Made by a program: the position numbers and the translations under genes. Of a stretch of 57,930 nt of DNA, positions 35,225 to 45,192 are shown piece by piece. A model generated the notes under the pieces. That model saw only the letters and a list, made by a program, of their open reading frames with translations. It searched no databases and was not told the DNA's origin. Each line of letters begins with the position of its first letter. The first letter of the stretch is position 1. Origin of the DNA: an uncultured Clostridia bacterium (GTDB lineage Bacteria > Bacillota > Clostridia > Christensenellales > UBA1242). The DNA is taken from the NCBI GenBank assembly GCA_947591785.1, contig CANQDK010000009.1, positions 1-57,930 on the forward strand. The letters are read 5' to 3'.

Positions 35225-37486
35225 ATGGAAAAGAAAGAAAAAGAAATTGCACTAAAACTTTGCAATGTAAACAAAAAATACAAACTTTCAAATCATGAAT
35301 ATTTTCAAGCCCTTTATGATATTAATGCCGAATTTGAAAAAGGCGAGCTTGTTTCTATCGTTGGAGAGAGCGGAAGTGGAAAATCCACCCTTATGAACTT
35401 GATTGGTGGACTTGACAGTGATTTCACTGGAGATATTTTTGCTGGCGATGAAAATTTGAGAGAACTTAAAGACAAACAACTTGACAAATACCGCAAAAAT
35501 CATGTCGGTTTTGTTTTTCAGTCATTCAATTTGATTTCTCATCTTTCAATCTTAGATAATGTCACCCTTTCTCTCACTCTTTCAAATGTTGGAGAAAAGG
35601 AAAAAATTGAACGTGCAACAAAAATTTTGGAACGTGTTGGACTTTCAACACAATTAAAGAAAAAGCCAACACAACTTTCTGGTGGGCAAAAACAGAGAGT
35701 TGCAATTGCAAGAGCCCTTATAAATGATCCTGAAATCATCATTGCAGATGAACCAACTGGGGCACTTGACAGTCAAACATCAATGCAAATTTTGGAAATA
35801 TTAAAAGAAATTGCTGACAGTGGAAAACTTGTGATAATGGTCACTCACAGTGAAAAGGTTGCATCAATTTCTTCAAGAGTTATTGAAATATCCGATGGCC
35901 GAATCATTGGTGACAGAATAAATAAAGACTATAAGAGAAACAAAGGTTCTCTTCTTGCAAACCTTGAAGAAGAGAACACTTCCCAAGACAAGACAGAAGA
36001 AACATTTGAAGAAAGAAGCATTGATGAACAACTTAAAGTTTTGTCAGAAAAGGAAAATGATAAAATTGAAAAAGAAAATGTAAAAAAACAGAAAAGGAAC
36101 TTTAAAAACTTTAAAGAAAAACAAACTCTTTCTCTTTGGTCTGCAATAAAACTATCTTTCCACAACATGTGGGCAAGTAAAACGAAAAACATATTGATGT
36201 CAATTGGCGTTGCGATAGGAATTGGAAGTTTGATTTTGATGATGTGTTTTTCAACTGGAATCACAGACTTTATCACAGACACAATGAAATCGTATTCTGA
36301 CCCAACAATCGTCACAATATCACGAAAGAACAAAGACAAAAGTGGACTTTTAGGCAGTCTTGACTATTTGCCTTTTGACGAAGAACACCCAACCACAGTT
36401 GACACTGGCATACTTGCTGATGTTAATCAATATCTTAAAGAAAATAATGTGAAATGGAACGGTGAACTTTATCAAATCACACAAGATAATGTTACTTTTG
36501 GATTTAATATAATCACTCTTCAAGGGGCTGAAGTTTCTTACACAAACTCAAACGGAGAAACAAAGACTTTGCCAATTTATTGTGTTTACAGTATTCCACC
36601 TTATTACACTGAAAAAAATATTGTTGAAGGTGAAAGAAGCCAACCACCTGTTCTTGATGAAGGAAACAATTTGACTAGCGGTGGCGGATTTATGTTTACG
36701 CAAGCAATTTACGAACTTATTGAAGAGCCAATTGGTGAAAATGTAAAGATTTCAATTATGCTCCAAACTGGTGTAAACAATGAAAAACAGCCACCTGAAC
36801 CAATCTACTCAACCTTAACTGCTGAGGACAAAATCTGCGGAATTATGGACACTTCCGTTATGTCAGGATATTTGGTGCTTTATGTTGATTATGACTATCT
36901 TGAGCACATTTTTATCACAAAAGGTGGAGATAAAGCAAAAGACATTTTTGCTCCAACAATTCTTTATATCAACACCCCTGATGAAAGCATAACAAATAAA
37001 ATCAACACATACCTTGCAACACGCGATGACTATAAAGGCTCAATTGAAGATCAGTTTGCTGGAATGTTTAACAATATGTCGTCTGTTATCGGAACGTCAC
37101 TCATTGTGATTTCCTGCATATCCTTGTTTGTTTCTGCAATGATGATATTGGTTGTTCTTTATATGAGTGTCACAGAAAGAACAAAAGAAATTGGCGTTTT
37201 GAAAAGTATTGGTGCAAGACGCAAAGATATTCGCCGTATTTTCACAAGTGAAAGTTTCCTGATTGGACTTCTAAGTGGTGTTGTTGGAATTTTGTTTAAC
37301 CTTTTACTGACACTTATCGTTTGGGTTGCTTTGACAAGCACAATAGGGCTTGCTCCAATTTCATATCGATGGTGGTATTTTGTGGTTGCTGTTCTTGTTG
37401 CAGTTTTCATTTCAATGGTTTCTGGACTTTACCCTGCAAACAAGGCTTCAAAACTCGATCCAGTGGAAAGTTTGCGTCGCGAATAA
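35225..37486 (+). CDS. MacB-type ABC transporter, ATPase and permease fused
   Basis: 753 residues. Residues 1-235 form a LolD/MacB-type ATPase: Walker A GESGSGKST, signature LSGGQKQRV, Walker B IIIADEPTGALD, and MVTHSE. A charged linker of about 65 residues leads to the first membrane span (ILMSIGVAIGIGSLILMMCF), a large extracytoplasmic domain (about 360-620), and three C-terminal spans with the FtsX-family hallmark TERTKEIGVLKSIGARRKDI. It ends LYPANKASKLDPVESLRRE. These mechanotransmission exporters move peptides, antibiotics or lipoproteins. The start at 35225 follows AAGGTG. The gene is divergent from the metal exporter. Confidence 0.9.
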   Translation: MEKKEKEIALKLCNVNKKYKLSNHEYFQALYDINAEFEKGELVSIVGESGSGKSTLMNLIGGLDSDFTGDIFAGDENLRELKDKQLDKYRKNHVGFVFQSFNLISHLSILDNVTLSLTLSNVGEKEKIERATKILERVGLSTQLKKKPTQLSGGQKQRVAIARALINDPEIIIADEPTGALDSQTSMQILEILKEIADSGKLVIMVTHSEKVASISSRVIEISDGRIIGDRINKDYKRNKGSLLANLEEENTSQDKTEETFEERSIDEQLKVLSEKENDKIEKENVKKQKRNFKNFKEKQTLSLWSAIKLSFHNMWASKTKNILMSIGVAIGIGSLILMMCFSTGITDFITDTMKSYSDPTIVTISRKNKDKSGLLGSLDYLPFDEEHPTTVDTGILADVNQYLKENNVKWNGELYQITQDNVTFGFNIITLQGAEVSYTNSNGETKTLPIYCVYSIPPYYTEKNIVEGERSQPPVLDEGNNLTSGGGFMFTQAIYELIEEPIGENVKISIMLQTGVNNEKQPPEPIYSTLTAEDKICGIMDTSVMSGYLVLYVDYDYLEHIFITKGGDKAKDIFAPTILYINTPDESITNKINTYLATRDDYKGSIEDQFAGMFNNMSSVIGTSLIVISCISLFVSAMMILVVLYMSVTERTKEIGVLKSIGARRKDIRRIFTSESFLIGLLSGVVGILFNLLLTLIVWVALTSTIGLAPISYRWWYFVVAVLVAVFISMVSGLYPANKASKLDPVESLRRE

Positions 37487-37504
37487 TTATAACCAAAAAG
37501 CATA

Positions 37505-37532
37505 CCCCTCATTTTTGCGAGGGGTTTCTTTT
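37505..37532 (+). terminator. Intrinsic terminator of the ABC transporter gene
   Basis: CCCCTC and GAGGGG pair around an eight-base loop, followed by TTTCTTTT, 18 bases after the stop. Confidence 0.85.
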
Positions 37533-37768
37533 AAATACCCAATTAAATATACAATTTTTGATTAAAGTAAAAGTAATAATAGATTAAAAATTTGAAAAAA
37601 AATTTACAAACATAAAAAATAGATAACAGTAATTTAGAAAAAATGTAAATACAGAAATTGCAAAACAAAGAGAGAAAAAAAATTTGACTAACAAAGAAAA
37701 AATTAACAATTAAAAAATAAAAATCAAAAATAAAAAATCAAAAATCAAAAATAAAATGGGAAAATAAA

Positions 37769-38434
37769 ATGAATAACATTAAAAAATTTTTACATGATAA
37801 TGCAGATTTTGGATATGCCAACTTCAGTAAAAAGACAATATTTTCAAAATATCCAATTCTTGGAGTTAGGATTCCTGTTCTGCGTAAATTCGCCAAAGAA
37901 CTTGAACCTGAATATATCGAACTTGAACAACCCACACTCTCCCATGAAGAAATCCTTCTCTATGGCTTTTCGGCAAGTGAAATTAAAGATGAAAATGAGC
38001 AGTTGGAATATTTAAAAAATCTTCTTCCTTTTTTTGATAATTGGGCAACTTGTGACTTGGTTGTAGGCTCAATGAAATCTCTATGCGGCGAAAAGTCGTA
38101 TAAATTTTTCACACACTTAGTCACCAGCAATAATGAATATTCAATAAGGGTTGGCATTGTTGGATTAATGAAGTTTTTCATAAAAAGTGACAAAATTCTT
38201 GAAATATTACAAAATATTAGAAAAATTCAAAACAATGCTTATTATGTCAAAATGGCGACAGCGTGGTTTTATGCGGAATTATGCACTGTTAATTTTGACT
38301 TTGCAAGAACTGAAATCAAAAATTGTCAAGACTTATTTATAAAAAACAAAGCAATAAGCAAAGCAAATGAAAGCTTTAGAGTCACAGCACAACAAAAGAA
38401 ACTTTTGAATGATTTAAAAACAAAATCTTGTTGA
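37769..38434 (+). CDS. AlkD-like DNA alkylation repair protein
   Basis: A 221-residue all-helical HEAT-repeat protein of the DNA alkylation repair family, whose members excise N3/N7-alkylpurines. Visible hallmarks are LGVRIPVLRKFAKEL near residue 30, PFFDNWATCDLV near 90 (with the conserved W-x-x-x-D), and the later repeats SIRVGIVGLMKFF and AYYVKMATAWFYAEL. Only a weak ribosome binding site (GGGAAA) precedes the ATG. The 230 bases upstream are almost pure A/T with repeated AAAATCAAAAAT units. It converges on ftsW with only 10 bases between the stop codons. Confidence 0.85.
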   Translation: MNNIKKFLHDNADFGYANFSKKTIFSKYPILGVRIPVLRKFAKELEPEYIELEQPTLSHEEILLYGFSASEIKDENEQLEYLKNLLPFFDNWATCDLVVGSMKSLCGEKSYKFFTHLVTSNNEYSIRVGIVGLMKFFIKSDKILEILQNIRKIQNNAYYVKMATAWFYAELCTVNFDFARTEIKNCQDLFIKNKAISKANESFRVTAQQKKLLNDLKTKSC

Positions 38435-38444
38435 AGCAAAGTGA

Positions 38445-39800
38445 CTAATAAATTTCCCTTCTTGAATGGCGACTGACACTTAATGCAACTCCAACACCTG
38501 CCATAAACACAGCAACAGATGTTCCCCCGCTTGAAATGAACGGTAGCGGAAGTCCAGTTGGTGGAATACTTCCCGTCACAACAGCAATATTTAGAAGTGT
38601 TTGAACCGCAATCACAATTCCAACCCCACAAGCAAGAATACATCCAAACCTGTCCTTTGCATTAAGTCCAATTTTAAACAAACAAAACACCAAAGCCAAA
38701 AAAATTGAAATTAAAATAACACAACCAACCAGTCCAAACTCTTCGCCAATAACTGAGAAAATAAAGTCGCTTTCTGCAAATGGTAAAAAGAGATATTTTT
38801 GACGAGATTGAAAAAGTCCAACGCCAAAAAGCCCTCCATTTCCAAGTCCATACAAAGATTGAATAAGTTGAAAGCCCTCTCCTTGCGGTGTTGCCCAAGG
38901 GTCTAAGAACGCAAAAAGGCGTTTCATTCTATATGGCTCAGCCAATATCAAAAAAGGAATTGCGGCTCCTCCTGCACAAGAAAACATAAGTGCATGTTTT
39001 TTGCTTATGCCACCAACAATTAACATAAAAAATGTGACAAATCCAAGACACATAGTAACACTCATTGATGGCTCAATAATAACCAACAAACATAGCATTC
39101 CTGCAACCGCAAGTGGTGGAATAAGCCCCTTAAAAGTTTTGACTTTTGCGTGTTTTTCAGAAAGATAATATGCCAAAAAAAGAACCAAAGAAAACTTTGC
39201 TATTTCGCTTGGCTGTAAGGAAATTCCAAAGAAATTTACCCAGCGATTTGCACCATAACTTTGAACACCAAACCCAGGCACAAACACCAGAACAAGCAAA
39301 ATAGCACTTGTGCATAGCACCCACCAGCGGTATTTTTTCAAAACATGATAATCAACAAAAGCAAAGAAAAACATCGCACAAATTCCAAGCACAACTCCAA
39401 AAATTTGTTTATATAAAAAGAAATATTGATTTGAATAGCGATACTGTGCTGAATAAGAGCTTGCACTGAAAACCATCAAACAGCCAAAACCAACAAGAAT
39501 AAGAACGAGTGAAACAACTGCTATTTCTGTTTTTGAAAAAACATTAATTTTCTTTATGCTTGTCCAAATTGTGGAAACAAAATCAAACCTTTTTTCTTGT
39601 TTTTTCTTTACAGAGATTGCTTTTTGTTCCTTCTTTTTTTCACGCATTTTGAGTTTATTGAGTTTATTTTCAACATCTTCTTCCCTATGTTTTAAATGAA
39701 AAAAACTTTTTTTATGTTTTGGTTTAACGGATTCAAAAGATTTCTTATTATTACCTTGTTTAGACAAATCTTTTTTTATATGTGAAGATGATTTTTTCAC
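38445..39800 (-). CDS. ftsW: SEDS glycosyltransferase FtsW with basic N-terminal extension
   Basis: The septal peptidoglycan polymerase of the SEDS family. 451 residues with about ten membrane spans. SASSYSAQYRYSNQYFFLYKQ, the NRWVNFFGISLQPSEIAK loop, GLGNGGLFGVGLFQSRQK and the final PTGLPLPFISSGGTS are family marks. The first 85 or so residues are an unusually basic, Lys/Ser-rich cytoplasmic extension. It overlaps murD by four bases, placing it at the end of the dcw-type cluster, which favours FtsW over RodA. Confidence 0.94.
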   Translation of the reverse strand: MKKSSSHIKKDLSKQGNNKKSFESVKPKHKKSFFHLKHREEDVENKLNKLKMREKKKEQKAISVKKKQEKRFDFVSTIWTSIKKINVFSKTEIAVVSLVLILVGFGCLMVFSASSYSAQYRYSNQYFFLYKQIFGVVLGICAMFFFAFVDYHVLKKYRWWVLCTSAILLVLVFVPGFGVQSYGANRWVNFFGISLQPSEIAKFSLVLFLAYYLSEKHAKVKTFKGLIPPLAVAGMLCLLVIIEPSMSVTMCLGFVTFFMLIVGGISKKHALMFSCAGGAAIPFLILAEPYRMKRLFAFLDPWATPQGEGFQLIQSLYGLGNGGLFGVGLFQSRQKYLFLPFAESDFIFSVIGEEFGLVGCVILISIFLALVFCLFKIGLNAKDRFGCILACGVGIVIAVQTLLNIAVVTGSIPPTGLPLPFISSGGTSVAVFMAGVGVALSVSRHSRREIY

Positions 39801-41116
39801 TTAACCTCCACCCCAGTGTCAAAAAAATTTCCTAGCACTATTTTTTTGAAAGCATCGCCACGTTCAGCATAACTTTGAAACTCGTCAAAACTTGAACAAG
39901 CAGGTGAAAGTAAAACATAATCTCCTTTCTCTGCTTCTTTCATTGAAAATTTTACAGCCATTTCAAATTTTGAAAATTCTTCAGTGTTATATCCAAACTT
40001 TTGTGCAGATTTCATAATATTTTCAGCTTCGGCACCAAAGCAAACAACCATTTTTATTTCATAACCAATTTTAAAAAAGTCATCGTAATCAATCTCTTTG
40101 CTTTGCCCACCCATAAGAAGAATAATTTTTTCATTTTTAAAGGCATCAACACAAGCAATAGTTGATGCAACATTTGTTGCTTTACTGTCATCAATAAATG
40201 TCACTCCAAAAACAGTACCAATTTTTTCCATTCTGTGATGAGCAGGTATAAAATTTTTTATTGCAGTGAAATAACTTTCTTTGTCAATTTTAAAAGGACT
40301 TGTCAAAGCCACACTTGCAAGAACATTCTCCAAATTTTTTTCTCCAATAAGAGAAATATCACTTAAATCAATGATTTTCCTTCTGTTGTTGAAGATTTGA
40401 TTTTTGTAAATATAAGTGCCTCTTTTAAGAATATTTTTTGAAAAATACTTCACTTTCTTATGCAAGACTAGTTTTTTTGCAACATCATCATCAAGATTTA
40501 AAATCAATAAGTCATGTCTTTTTAATTTTGAAGCGATTTTGCTCTTAACATCAAGATATTCTTTGAAACTCCCATGCCTATCCAAATGATCTGGCTTAAC
40601 ATTCAAAATTGCGTTTATGTCGGCTCTAAAATATTTGCTTGTTTCAAGTTGAAAATTTGACACTTCGCACACAACAACCGAATCTTTTGTTGTTTTTTCA
40701 CATATTGAAGAAAAAGGTAATCCAACATTGCCACATAAAAATGTTGTGTATCCCGCAACCTTCAAAATTACATTTGTGAGCATACACACAGTTGTTTTTC
40801 CATTAGTTCCAGTCACGGCAATAATTTTTCCTTTGGAGTTTAAATAAGCCAAATCAATTTCCGAAATGACAGGTATTTTCTGTTGTTCAAACCATGAAAG
40901 AAGAGTGTTCCCCAAACATTTAATACCAGGACTGACAACAACCAAATCCCAATTTTTTTTAGGATTTCTTTCAAAACCAATATAATCAAAAAATCTCACA
41001 TCATCGTCATAGAAGCTTATATGTGCTCCGAGGTTTTTTAAAAGTTTGATAGCAGAACGTCCACTGTCGCCAAGTCCATAAACCAGAACATGTTTGTTTT
41101 TTAATTTTAATTTCAT
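39797..41116 (-). CDS. murD: UDP-N-acetylmuramoyl-alanine--D-glutamate ligase
   Basis: Adds D-glutamate to UDP-MurNAc-L-Ala. 439 residues. A Rossmann-like N-terminal domain (VLVYGLGDSGRSAIKLL) is followed by the ATP-binding VTGTNGKTTVCML near 108, the central-domain LNVKPDHLDRHG, and the C-terminal FIDDSKATNVASTIAC. The ATG at 41116 follows GAGG, seven bases after the mraY stop. Confidence 0.96.
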   Translation of the reverse strand: MKLKLKNKHVLVYGLGDSGRSAIKLLKNLGAHISFYDDDVRFFDYIGFERNPKKNWDLVVVSPGIKCLGNTLLSWFEQQKIPVISEIDLAYLNSKGKIIAVTGTNGKTTVCMLTNVILKVAGYTTFLCGNVGLPFSSICEKTTKDSVVVCEVSNFQLETSKYFRADINAILNVKPDHLDRHGSFKEYLDVKSKIASKLKRHDLLILNLDDDVAKKLVLHKKVKYFSKNILKRGTYIYKNQIFNNRRKIIDLSDISLIGEKNLENVLASVALTSPFKIDKESYFTAIKNFIPAHHRMEKIGTVFGVTFIDDSKATNVASTIACVDAFKNEKIILLMGGQSKEIDYDDFFKIGYEIKMVVCFGAEAENIMKSAQKFGYNTEEFSKFEMAVKFSMKEAEKGDYVLLSPACSSFDEFQSYAERGDAFKKIVLGNFFDTGVEVK

Positions 41117-41123
41117 TCTTGCC

Positions 41124-42095
41124 TCACAAGGTGGCAAGAACTCCAATTAACACCGCCAAAGAAACTGCCACCGTTATAACTATATATACGATAACAATTC
41201 GATTTTCATTCACTCCTTTTTGTTCAAAATGATGATGAAGCGGAGCCATTAAAAACACACGTTTTTTTGTTCGTTTATAGTGTAAAACCTGAATTATAAC
41301 AGAAAGTGCAGAGAGAACAAAAACAACTCCCATAAGAGGAATCAAAAGCTCAAGCCCACACAAACAGGCAACAACACCAATAAACCCTCCAAGTGCAAGC
41401 GAGCCTGTGTCACCCATAAAAATTTTTGCTGGAAAACAATTAAACATTAAAAATCCCAAAAGCCCACCTGCAAGTCCAAAGCAAAGCATTGCAAGGTTGC
41501 TTGACTGCGGATTGCTTATGCCCCCAAAAACCGCCAGAATGATACCAAAAATAACAACATAAACAAAGGTTGTTCCGCCCGCGAGTCCGTCAAGGCCATC
41601 AGTCAAATTTACACTGTTGACAGTTGCAACAAGAACAAAAATCACAAGTGGCAAAACGCCCCAACCAATATCAAATTCAATTCCAAAAAACCATAAAGAA
41701 GTTTGTCCAGAAAGATAAACAAAAATCGCAACAATAAGTGCTATACCAACTTGTCCAATAATTTTTTGATAAGGTTTCAGTCCTTCATTATGGTGAAAAT
41801 GGACTTTTAAAAAATCATCAAGAAAACCTAGCAGCCCATAGGCAATTGTCACTGCAACAGTGAAGAAAGCAAGGAATGTTTCCTTATCAAACAAAAAAAA
41901 CAAAGAGAAAACAAGTGGCAAAAGAAAAATAAATCCCCCCATTGTTGGAGTTCCCTCTTTTGAAGCATGCTTGTCCACATAATGTAAAATGCTTTGAGAC
42001 GCATGAAGTTTTTTGCATAGCATAAGCACAACAGGTGCAATTACGGAAGCAAAAAACAAACACAGAAGCCCACAAGCAATATACTTTATCACCAT
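41124..42095 (-). CDS. mraY: Phospho-N-acetylmuramoyl-pentapeptide transferase
   Basis: The membrane enzyme that forms lipid I from undecaprenyl phosphate and UDP-MurNAc-pentapeptide. 323 residues, about ten spans. GTPTMGGFIFL near 44, LLGFLDDFLKV near 90, NLTDGLDGLAGG near 165, FMGDTGSLALGGFIG near 230, and the loop APLHHHFEQKG near the end are all intact. The ATG lies four bases after the murE stop. The longer upstream frame is murE shadow. Confidence 0.96.
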   Translation of the reverse strand: MVIKYIACGLLCLFFASVIAPVVLMLCKKLHASQSILHYVDKHASKEGTPTMGGFIFLLPLVFSLFFLFDKETFLAFFTVAVTIAYGLLGFLDDFLKVHFHHNEGLKPYQKIIGQVGIALIVAIFVYLSGQTSLWFFGIEFDIGWGVLPLVIFVLVATVNSVNLTDGLDGLAGGTTFVYVVIFGIILAVFGGISNPQSSNLAMLCFGLAGGLLGFLMFNCFPAKIFMGDTGSLALGGFIGVVACLCGLELLIPLMGVVFVLSALSVIIQVLHYKRTKKRVFLMAPLHHHFEQKGVNENRIVIVYIVITVAVSLAVLIGVLATL

Positions 42096-42099
42096 AGAT

Positions 42100-43542
42100 T
42101 CAAATCCCCCTATTTTTTGCAAGGTTACATTCCTTAAATATTTTTGACACAACATCAAAATCATTGTAGGCAATTTTATTATTGTTTATTTCTTGAAATT
42201 TTTCAGCACCCTTTCCTGCAATAATAACTATATCTCCAAGAGAAGCCATAGAAATCATCTTTTTAATAGCTTCTTCGCGATTAGGCTCAACAAAATGAGG
42301 TTTTTTCATTCCAGACTCAATGTCTGCGATAATATCTTGCGAGCGTTCATTTCTTGGATTGTCGTCAGTCAAGCAAACAAAATCCGCAAACCTTTCGGCA
42401 ACCTCTCCCATCTTATGCCTTTTGTCTTTGTCACGATTTCCGCCACAACCAAACACAATGAAAACTTTTTTATCTGTCAAATTTCGAGCAGTTTTTAAAA
42501 CATTCATCAAACTATCTGGCGAATGAGCAAAATCAATAACAACAAATTTTCCATCAATGTTGGTGACATTAAATCTTCCTTCAACAGGGAGCATAAAATT
42601 AAGCCCAGATGATAGTTCTTCATCAGAAAGTCCGAGCCTTTTGCAAACTGTAAGTCCTGCCAAGGAATTATAAACATTATATTGCCCTATTAAGTTGGTT
42701 TTTATGTCCATAACACTATCACAAATGTTTGCATAAAATCGACTTCCATTCATATCACAAAACACATCAACAGCAAAAGAATCTGAAGGAGCAAAAATTC
42801 CATAGGTGACAAAAGGAACTTCACAATTTCCAATTAATTTCATAGCATTATTGTCATCAGCACACAAAACCGCTTTCTTTATATATTTTTTTGAAAAAAA
42901 AGAAAGTTTTGTTTCAACATACTTATCAAATGTTTTGAAATAATCCAAGTGATCTTGAGTGATGTTTGTTAAAACACCAATGTCAAATTTAATACCTTCA
43001 ATTCGTTTTTGCTCAATTGCATGTGCGGAAACTTCCATAACCACATATTCCACGCCACTATCTTTCATATCTTTAAATGTTTTATGCAAAAAATCTGCAT
43101 CAGGAGTTGTCAAAGGGCAGTCAAAATGTTGGCCATTGAAAGTGACACCATTTGTGCCAATAACACCAACTTTTTTTCCACTTCTCGACAATATTTCTGC
43201 AATAATGTGTGAAGTTGTTGTTTTTCCATTTGTGCCAGTCACCCCAATAATTTTCATATAGTCACAAGCATTTTCATAGAAATTTTTGCATGCAACAGAA
43301 AAACTTTCTCGCGAATTTTTCACTCGAATTGAATGTTCAAGTGGAAGATGAAATTCACTTACAACAGCAACTGCACCATTAGATTGAGCCTCTTTGCATC
43401 TTTCAAAAGCATCTTTAAGATTTTTGCTAAAACAAAAATAGACATCTCCATGTTTAGCTGTCTTACTATCACGACAAACATTGTTCACTTCAAAATCAAG
43501 ATTACAATTTTTTCTTGCATTGATAAGATTTTTCAACAACAT
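42100..43542 (-). CDS. murE: UDP-MurNAc-tripeptide ligase MurE (diaminopimelate type)
   Basis: Adds the third peptide residue to UDP-MurNAc-L-Ala-D-Glu. 480 residues. VTGTNGKTTTSHIIAE near 107, LTNITQDHLDYF near 187, DFAHSPDSLMNV near 335. The substrate motif DDNPRNE near 398 is the one found in meso-diaminopimelate enzymes rather than lysine enzymes. The ATG at 43542 is nine bases after GGAGG. murF, which usually follows, is not in the cluster. Confidence 0.95.
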   Translation of the reverse strand: MLLKNLINARKNCNLDFEVNNVCRDSKTAKHGDVYFCFSKNLKDAFERCKEAQSNGAVAVVSEFHLPLEHSIRVKNSRESFSVACKNFYENACDYMKIIGVTGTNGKTTTSHIIAEILSRSGKKVGVIGTNGVTFNGQHFDCPLTTPDADFLHKTFKDMKDSGVEYVVMEVSAHAIEQKRIEGIKFDIGVLTNITQDHLDYFKTFDKYVETKLSFFSKKYIKKAVLCADDNNAMKLIGNCEVPFVTYGIFAPSDSFAVDVFCDMNGSRFYANICDSVMDIKTNLIGQYNVYNSLAGLTVCKRLGLSDEELSSGLNFMLPVEGRFNVTNIDGKFVVIDFAHSPDSLMNVLKTARNLTDKKVFIVFGCGGNRDKDKRHKMGEVAERFADFVCLTDDNPRNERSQDIIADIESGMKKPHFVEPNREEAIKKMISMASLGDIVIIAGKGAEKFQEINNNKIAYNDFDVVSKIFKECNLAKNRGI

Positions 43543-43774
43543 GGCAAACAACCTCCAATAAATTTTTATTATAATATTTTAATTCAAGCAACATCGCAAT
43601 GTTTCCAACCTGTCAAAACTATCAAAAAAAAGACAAAAAAAGTGGAGTCCTTCTTTTGAAAAATCAAATAAAAAAATATTAAAATTGTCTTTTTTTTAAC
43701 TGTCTTTTTTTATAATCAAATTATCAAAAAAAACGTGTAAAATCCTTCTGCAATTCAATTTTTGAGAAATTTAT

Positions 43775-44875
43775 CTATTTTTTCACTCTGTCCATGGCAT
43801 TTTCAAAGATAGAAAGAGCATCACTTTCAAAATTTCTTATAAATTTTTTCTCATCTTCTTTGATTCTAACGCTTTCTTCAATCAAACAATTAAGCAGTTC
43901 TTTAAAAGGAACTTCCTTAAAAAGATAAAATGCAAGAGAGCCAGGAATCGTGTTTGCCTCATTAACATAAAGTTGTTTTTCTTTTTCGTCGTATAGGAAA
44001 TCAACCCTAACAATCCCCTTACAGTCAAAAAGAGAATATATCTTTTCTGTCAAAGAAATAATTTTGTTTTGGAGTTGTTTTTCTGGTTCACAAAAACTCA
44101 AAGAACGAGAGGTATATTTGTCATCAAAAGAATAAATTTCTCCACGATTGTTCACTTCGTTGACAGAAGAAACAAACATTCTTCCCTTATAAAATAAGCA
44201 TGCACAATTAAACTCACGCAAATTTTGAACAACTTTTTCAATAACAACTTTATTGTCAAATTTAAAAGCAAGCTGAACTGCCTTTTGAAGTTGAGAAGGA
44301 TTTTTACAAATAGAAATTCCAATTGAACTTCCAAGATTAGCTGGCTTAACAACAAGAGGAAAACCCATCTTTTTTGTTTCTTTTTCAAAATCTTCATCAG
44401 GTTTAATCACGCAGAAAGAAGGAGTTTGAATTTTGTTTGCTTGCAGAACATATTTAAAAAATGCTTTATCCATACAAATTGCACTTGAAGTTAATCCTGG
44501 AGAAGATTCTCCAACCCCACAACATTTAGAAACTCCCTGCACTGCACCATCTTCACCGAAAGCACCATGGCAACAATTCAAAACAGTCAAAACCCTGCAT
44601 TTTTCAACAAATTTATGCCCTTTCTTTTCCAGTAAAACATTTTGTCCCAACAGAAATGTGACTTCATGTCTGTTTTTTGCAAGTTTTTCAAAATTGTGAT
44701 AAATGCTAATGTCTTTCAAATTATCAGCAATCCACCAACCCCCGCTTCTATCAATATAACAAAGAAGATAATTGAAACCAGTTGGAAGATTTTTTATAGT
44801 TTGCATAGCGGTAATGATTGAAATGTCATGTTCGACACTTTGCCCACCAAACAACACAAGAATTTCGTTTTTCAT
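43775..44875 (-). CDS. ddl: D-alanine--D-alanine ligase
   Basis: Makes the D-Ala-D-Ala end of the peptidoglycan stem. ATP-grasp fold, 366 residues. FGGQSVEHDIS at the N-terminus, CHGAFGEDGAVQG near 99, VKPANLGSSIGIS near 170, and VNEANTIPGS near 310. A short Cys-containing insert (KCCGVGESS) precedes the substrate-binding SSAICMDK. A charged C-terminal tail extends beyond the fold. I see no good ribosome binding site ahead of the ATG. It lies upstream of murE on the same strand; the 230-base gap is AT-rich with no clear signal. Confidence 0.94.
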   Translation of the reverse strand: MKNEILVLFGGQSVEHDISIITAMQTIKNLPTGFNYLLCYIDRSGGWWIADNLKDISIYHNFEKLAKNRHEVTFLLGQNVLLEKKGHKFVEKCRVLTVLNCCHGAFGEDGAVQGVSKCCGVGESSPGLTSSAICMDKAFFKYVLQANKIQTPSFCVIKPDEDFEKETKKMGFPLVVKPANLGSSIGISICKNPSQLQKAVQLAFKFDNKVVIEKVVQNLREFNCACLFYKGRMFVSSVNEVNNRGEIYSFDDKYTSRSLSFCEPEKQLQNKIISLTEKIYSLFDCKGIVRVDFLYDEKEKQLYVNEANTIPGSLAFYLFKEVPFKELLNCLIEESVRIKEDEKKFIRNFESDALSIFENAMDRVKK

Positions 44876-45156
44876 ATTAGATAGATATGCACAAACAAAA
44901 CCAAACGTGAAAAGTTATATATCCTTTCAAAAACATTTAAATAAAATTTAAAAACAAAACAAAAATATTAAAACGAAATTAAACATATCAAACAAATTTG
45001 ATTATTTAAAGCAAAGAACATAAGTAAAATTTTAATTTAATATATATTAATATTTTTAATTTAATAAATAATAAATATAATCTTAATTTAAAACAATTAT
45101 CAAGTAAAATTTTAAAAAAGTTACAAGAAAATTATAACAACACCCCAAAATCCAAT

Positions 45157-45182
45157 AAAAAAAGGAGAATTTGACTCCTTTA
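45157..45182 (-). terminator. Intrinsic terminator after the SHOCT gene
   Basis: AAAGGAG and CTCCTTT pair around a seven-base loop and are followed by Ts on the minus strand, about 10 bases past the stop. The remaining spacer to ddl (about 280 bases) is AT-rich, and I see nothing in it. Confidence 0.75.
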
Positions 45183-45192
45183 ATTAAGCTTT

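Noticed and set aside
37690-37768. Tandem repeats AAAATCAAAAAT before the AlkD-like gene as a defined element
   Set aside because: It is simple A-rich slippage sequence without clear unit length. I treat it as low-complexity spacer.
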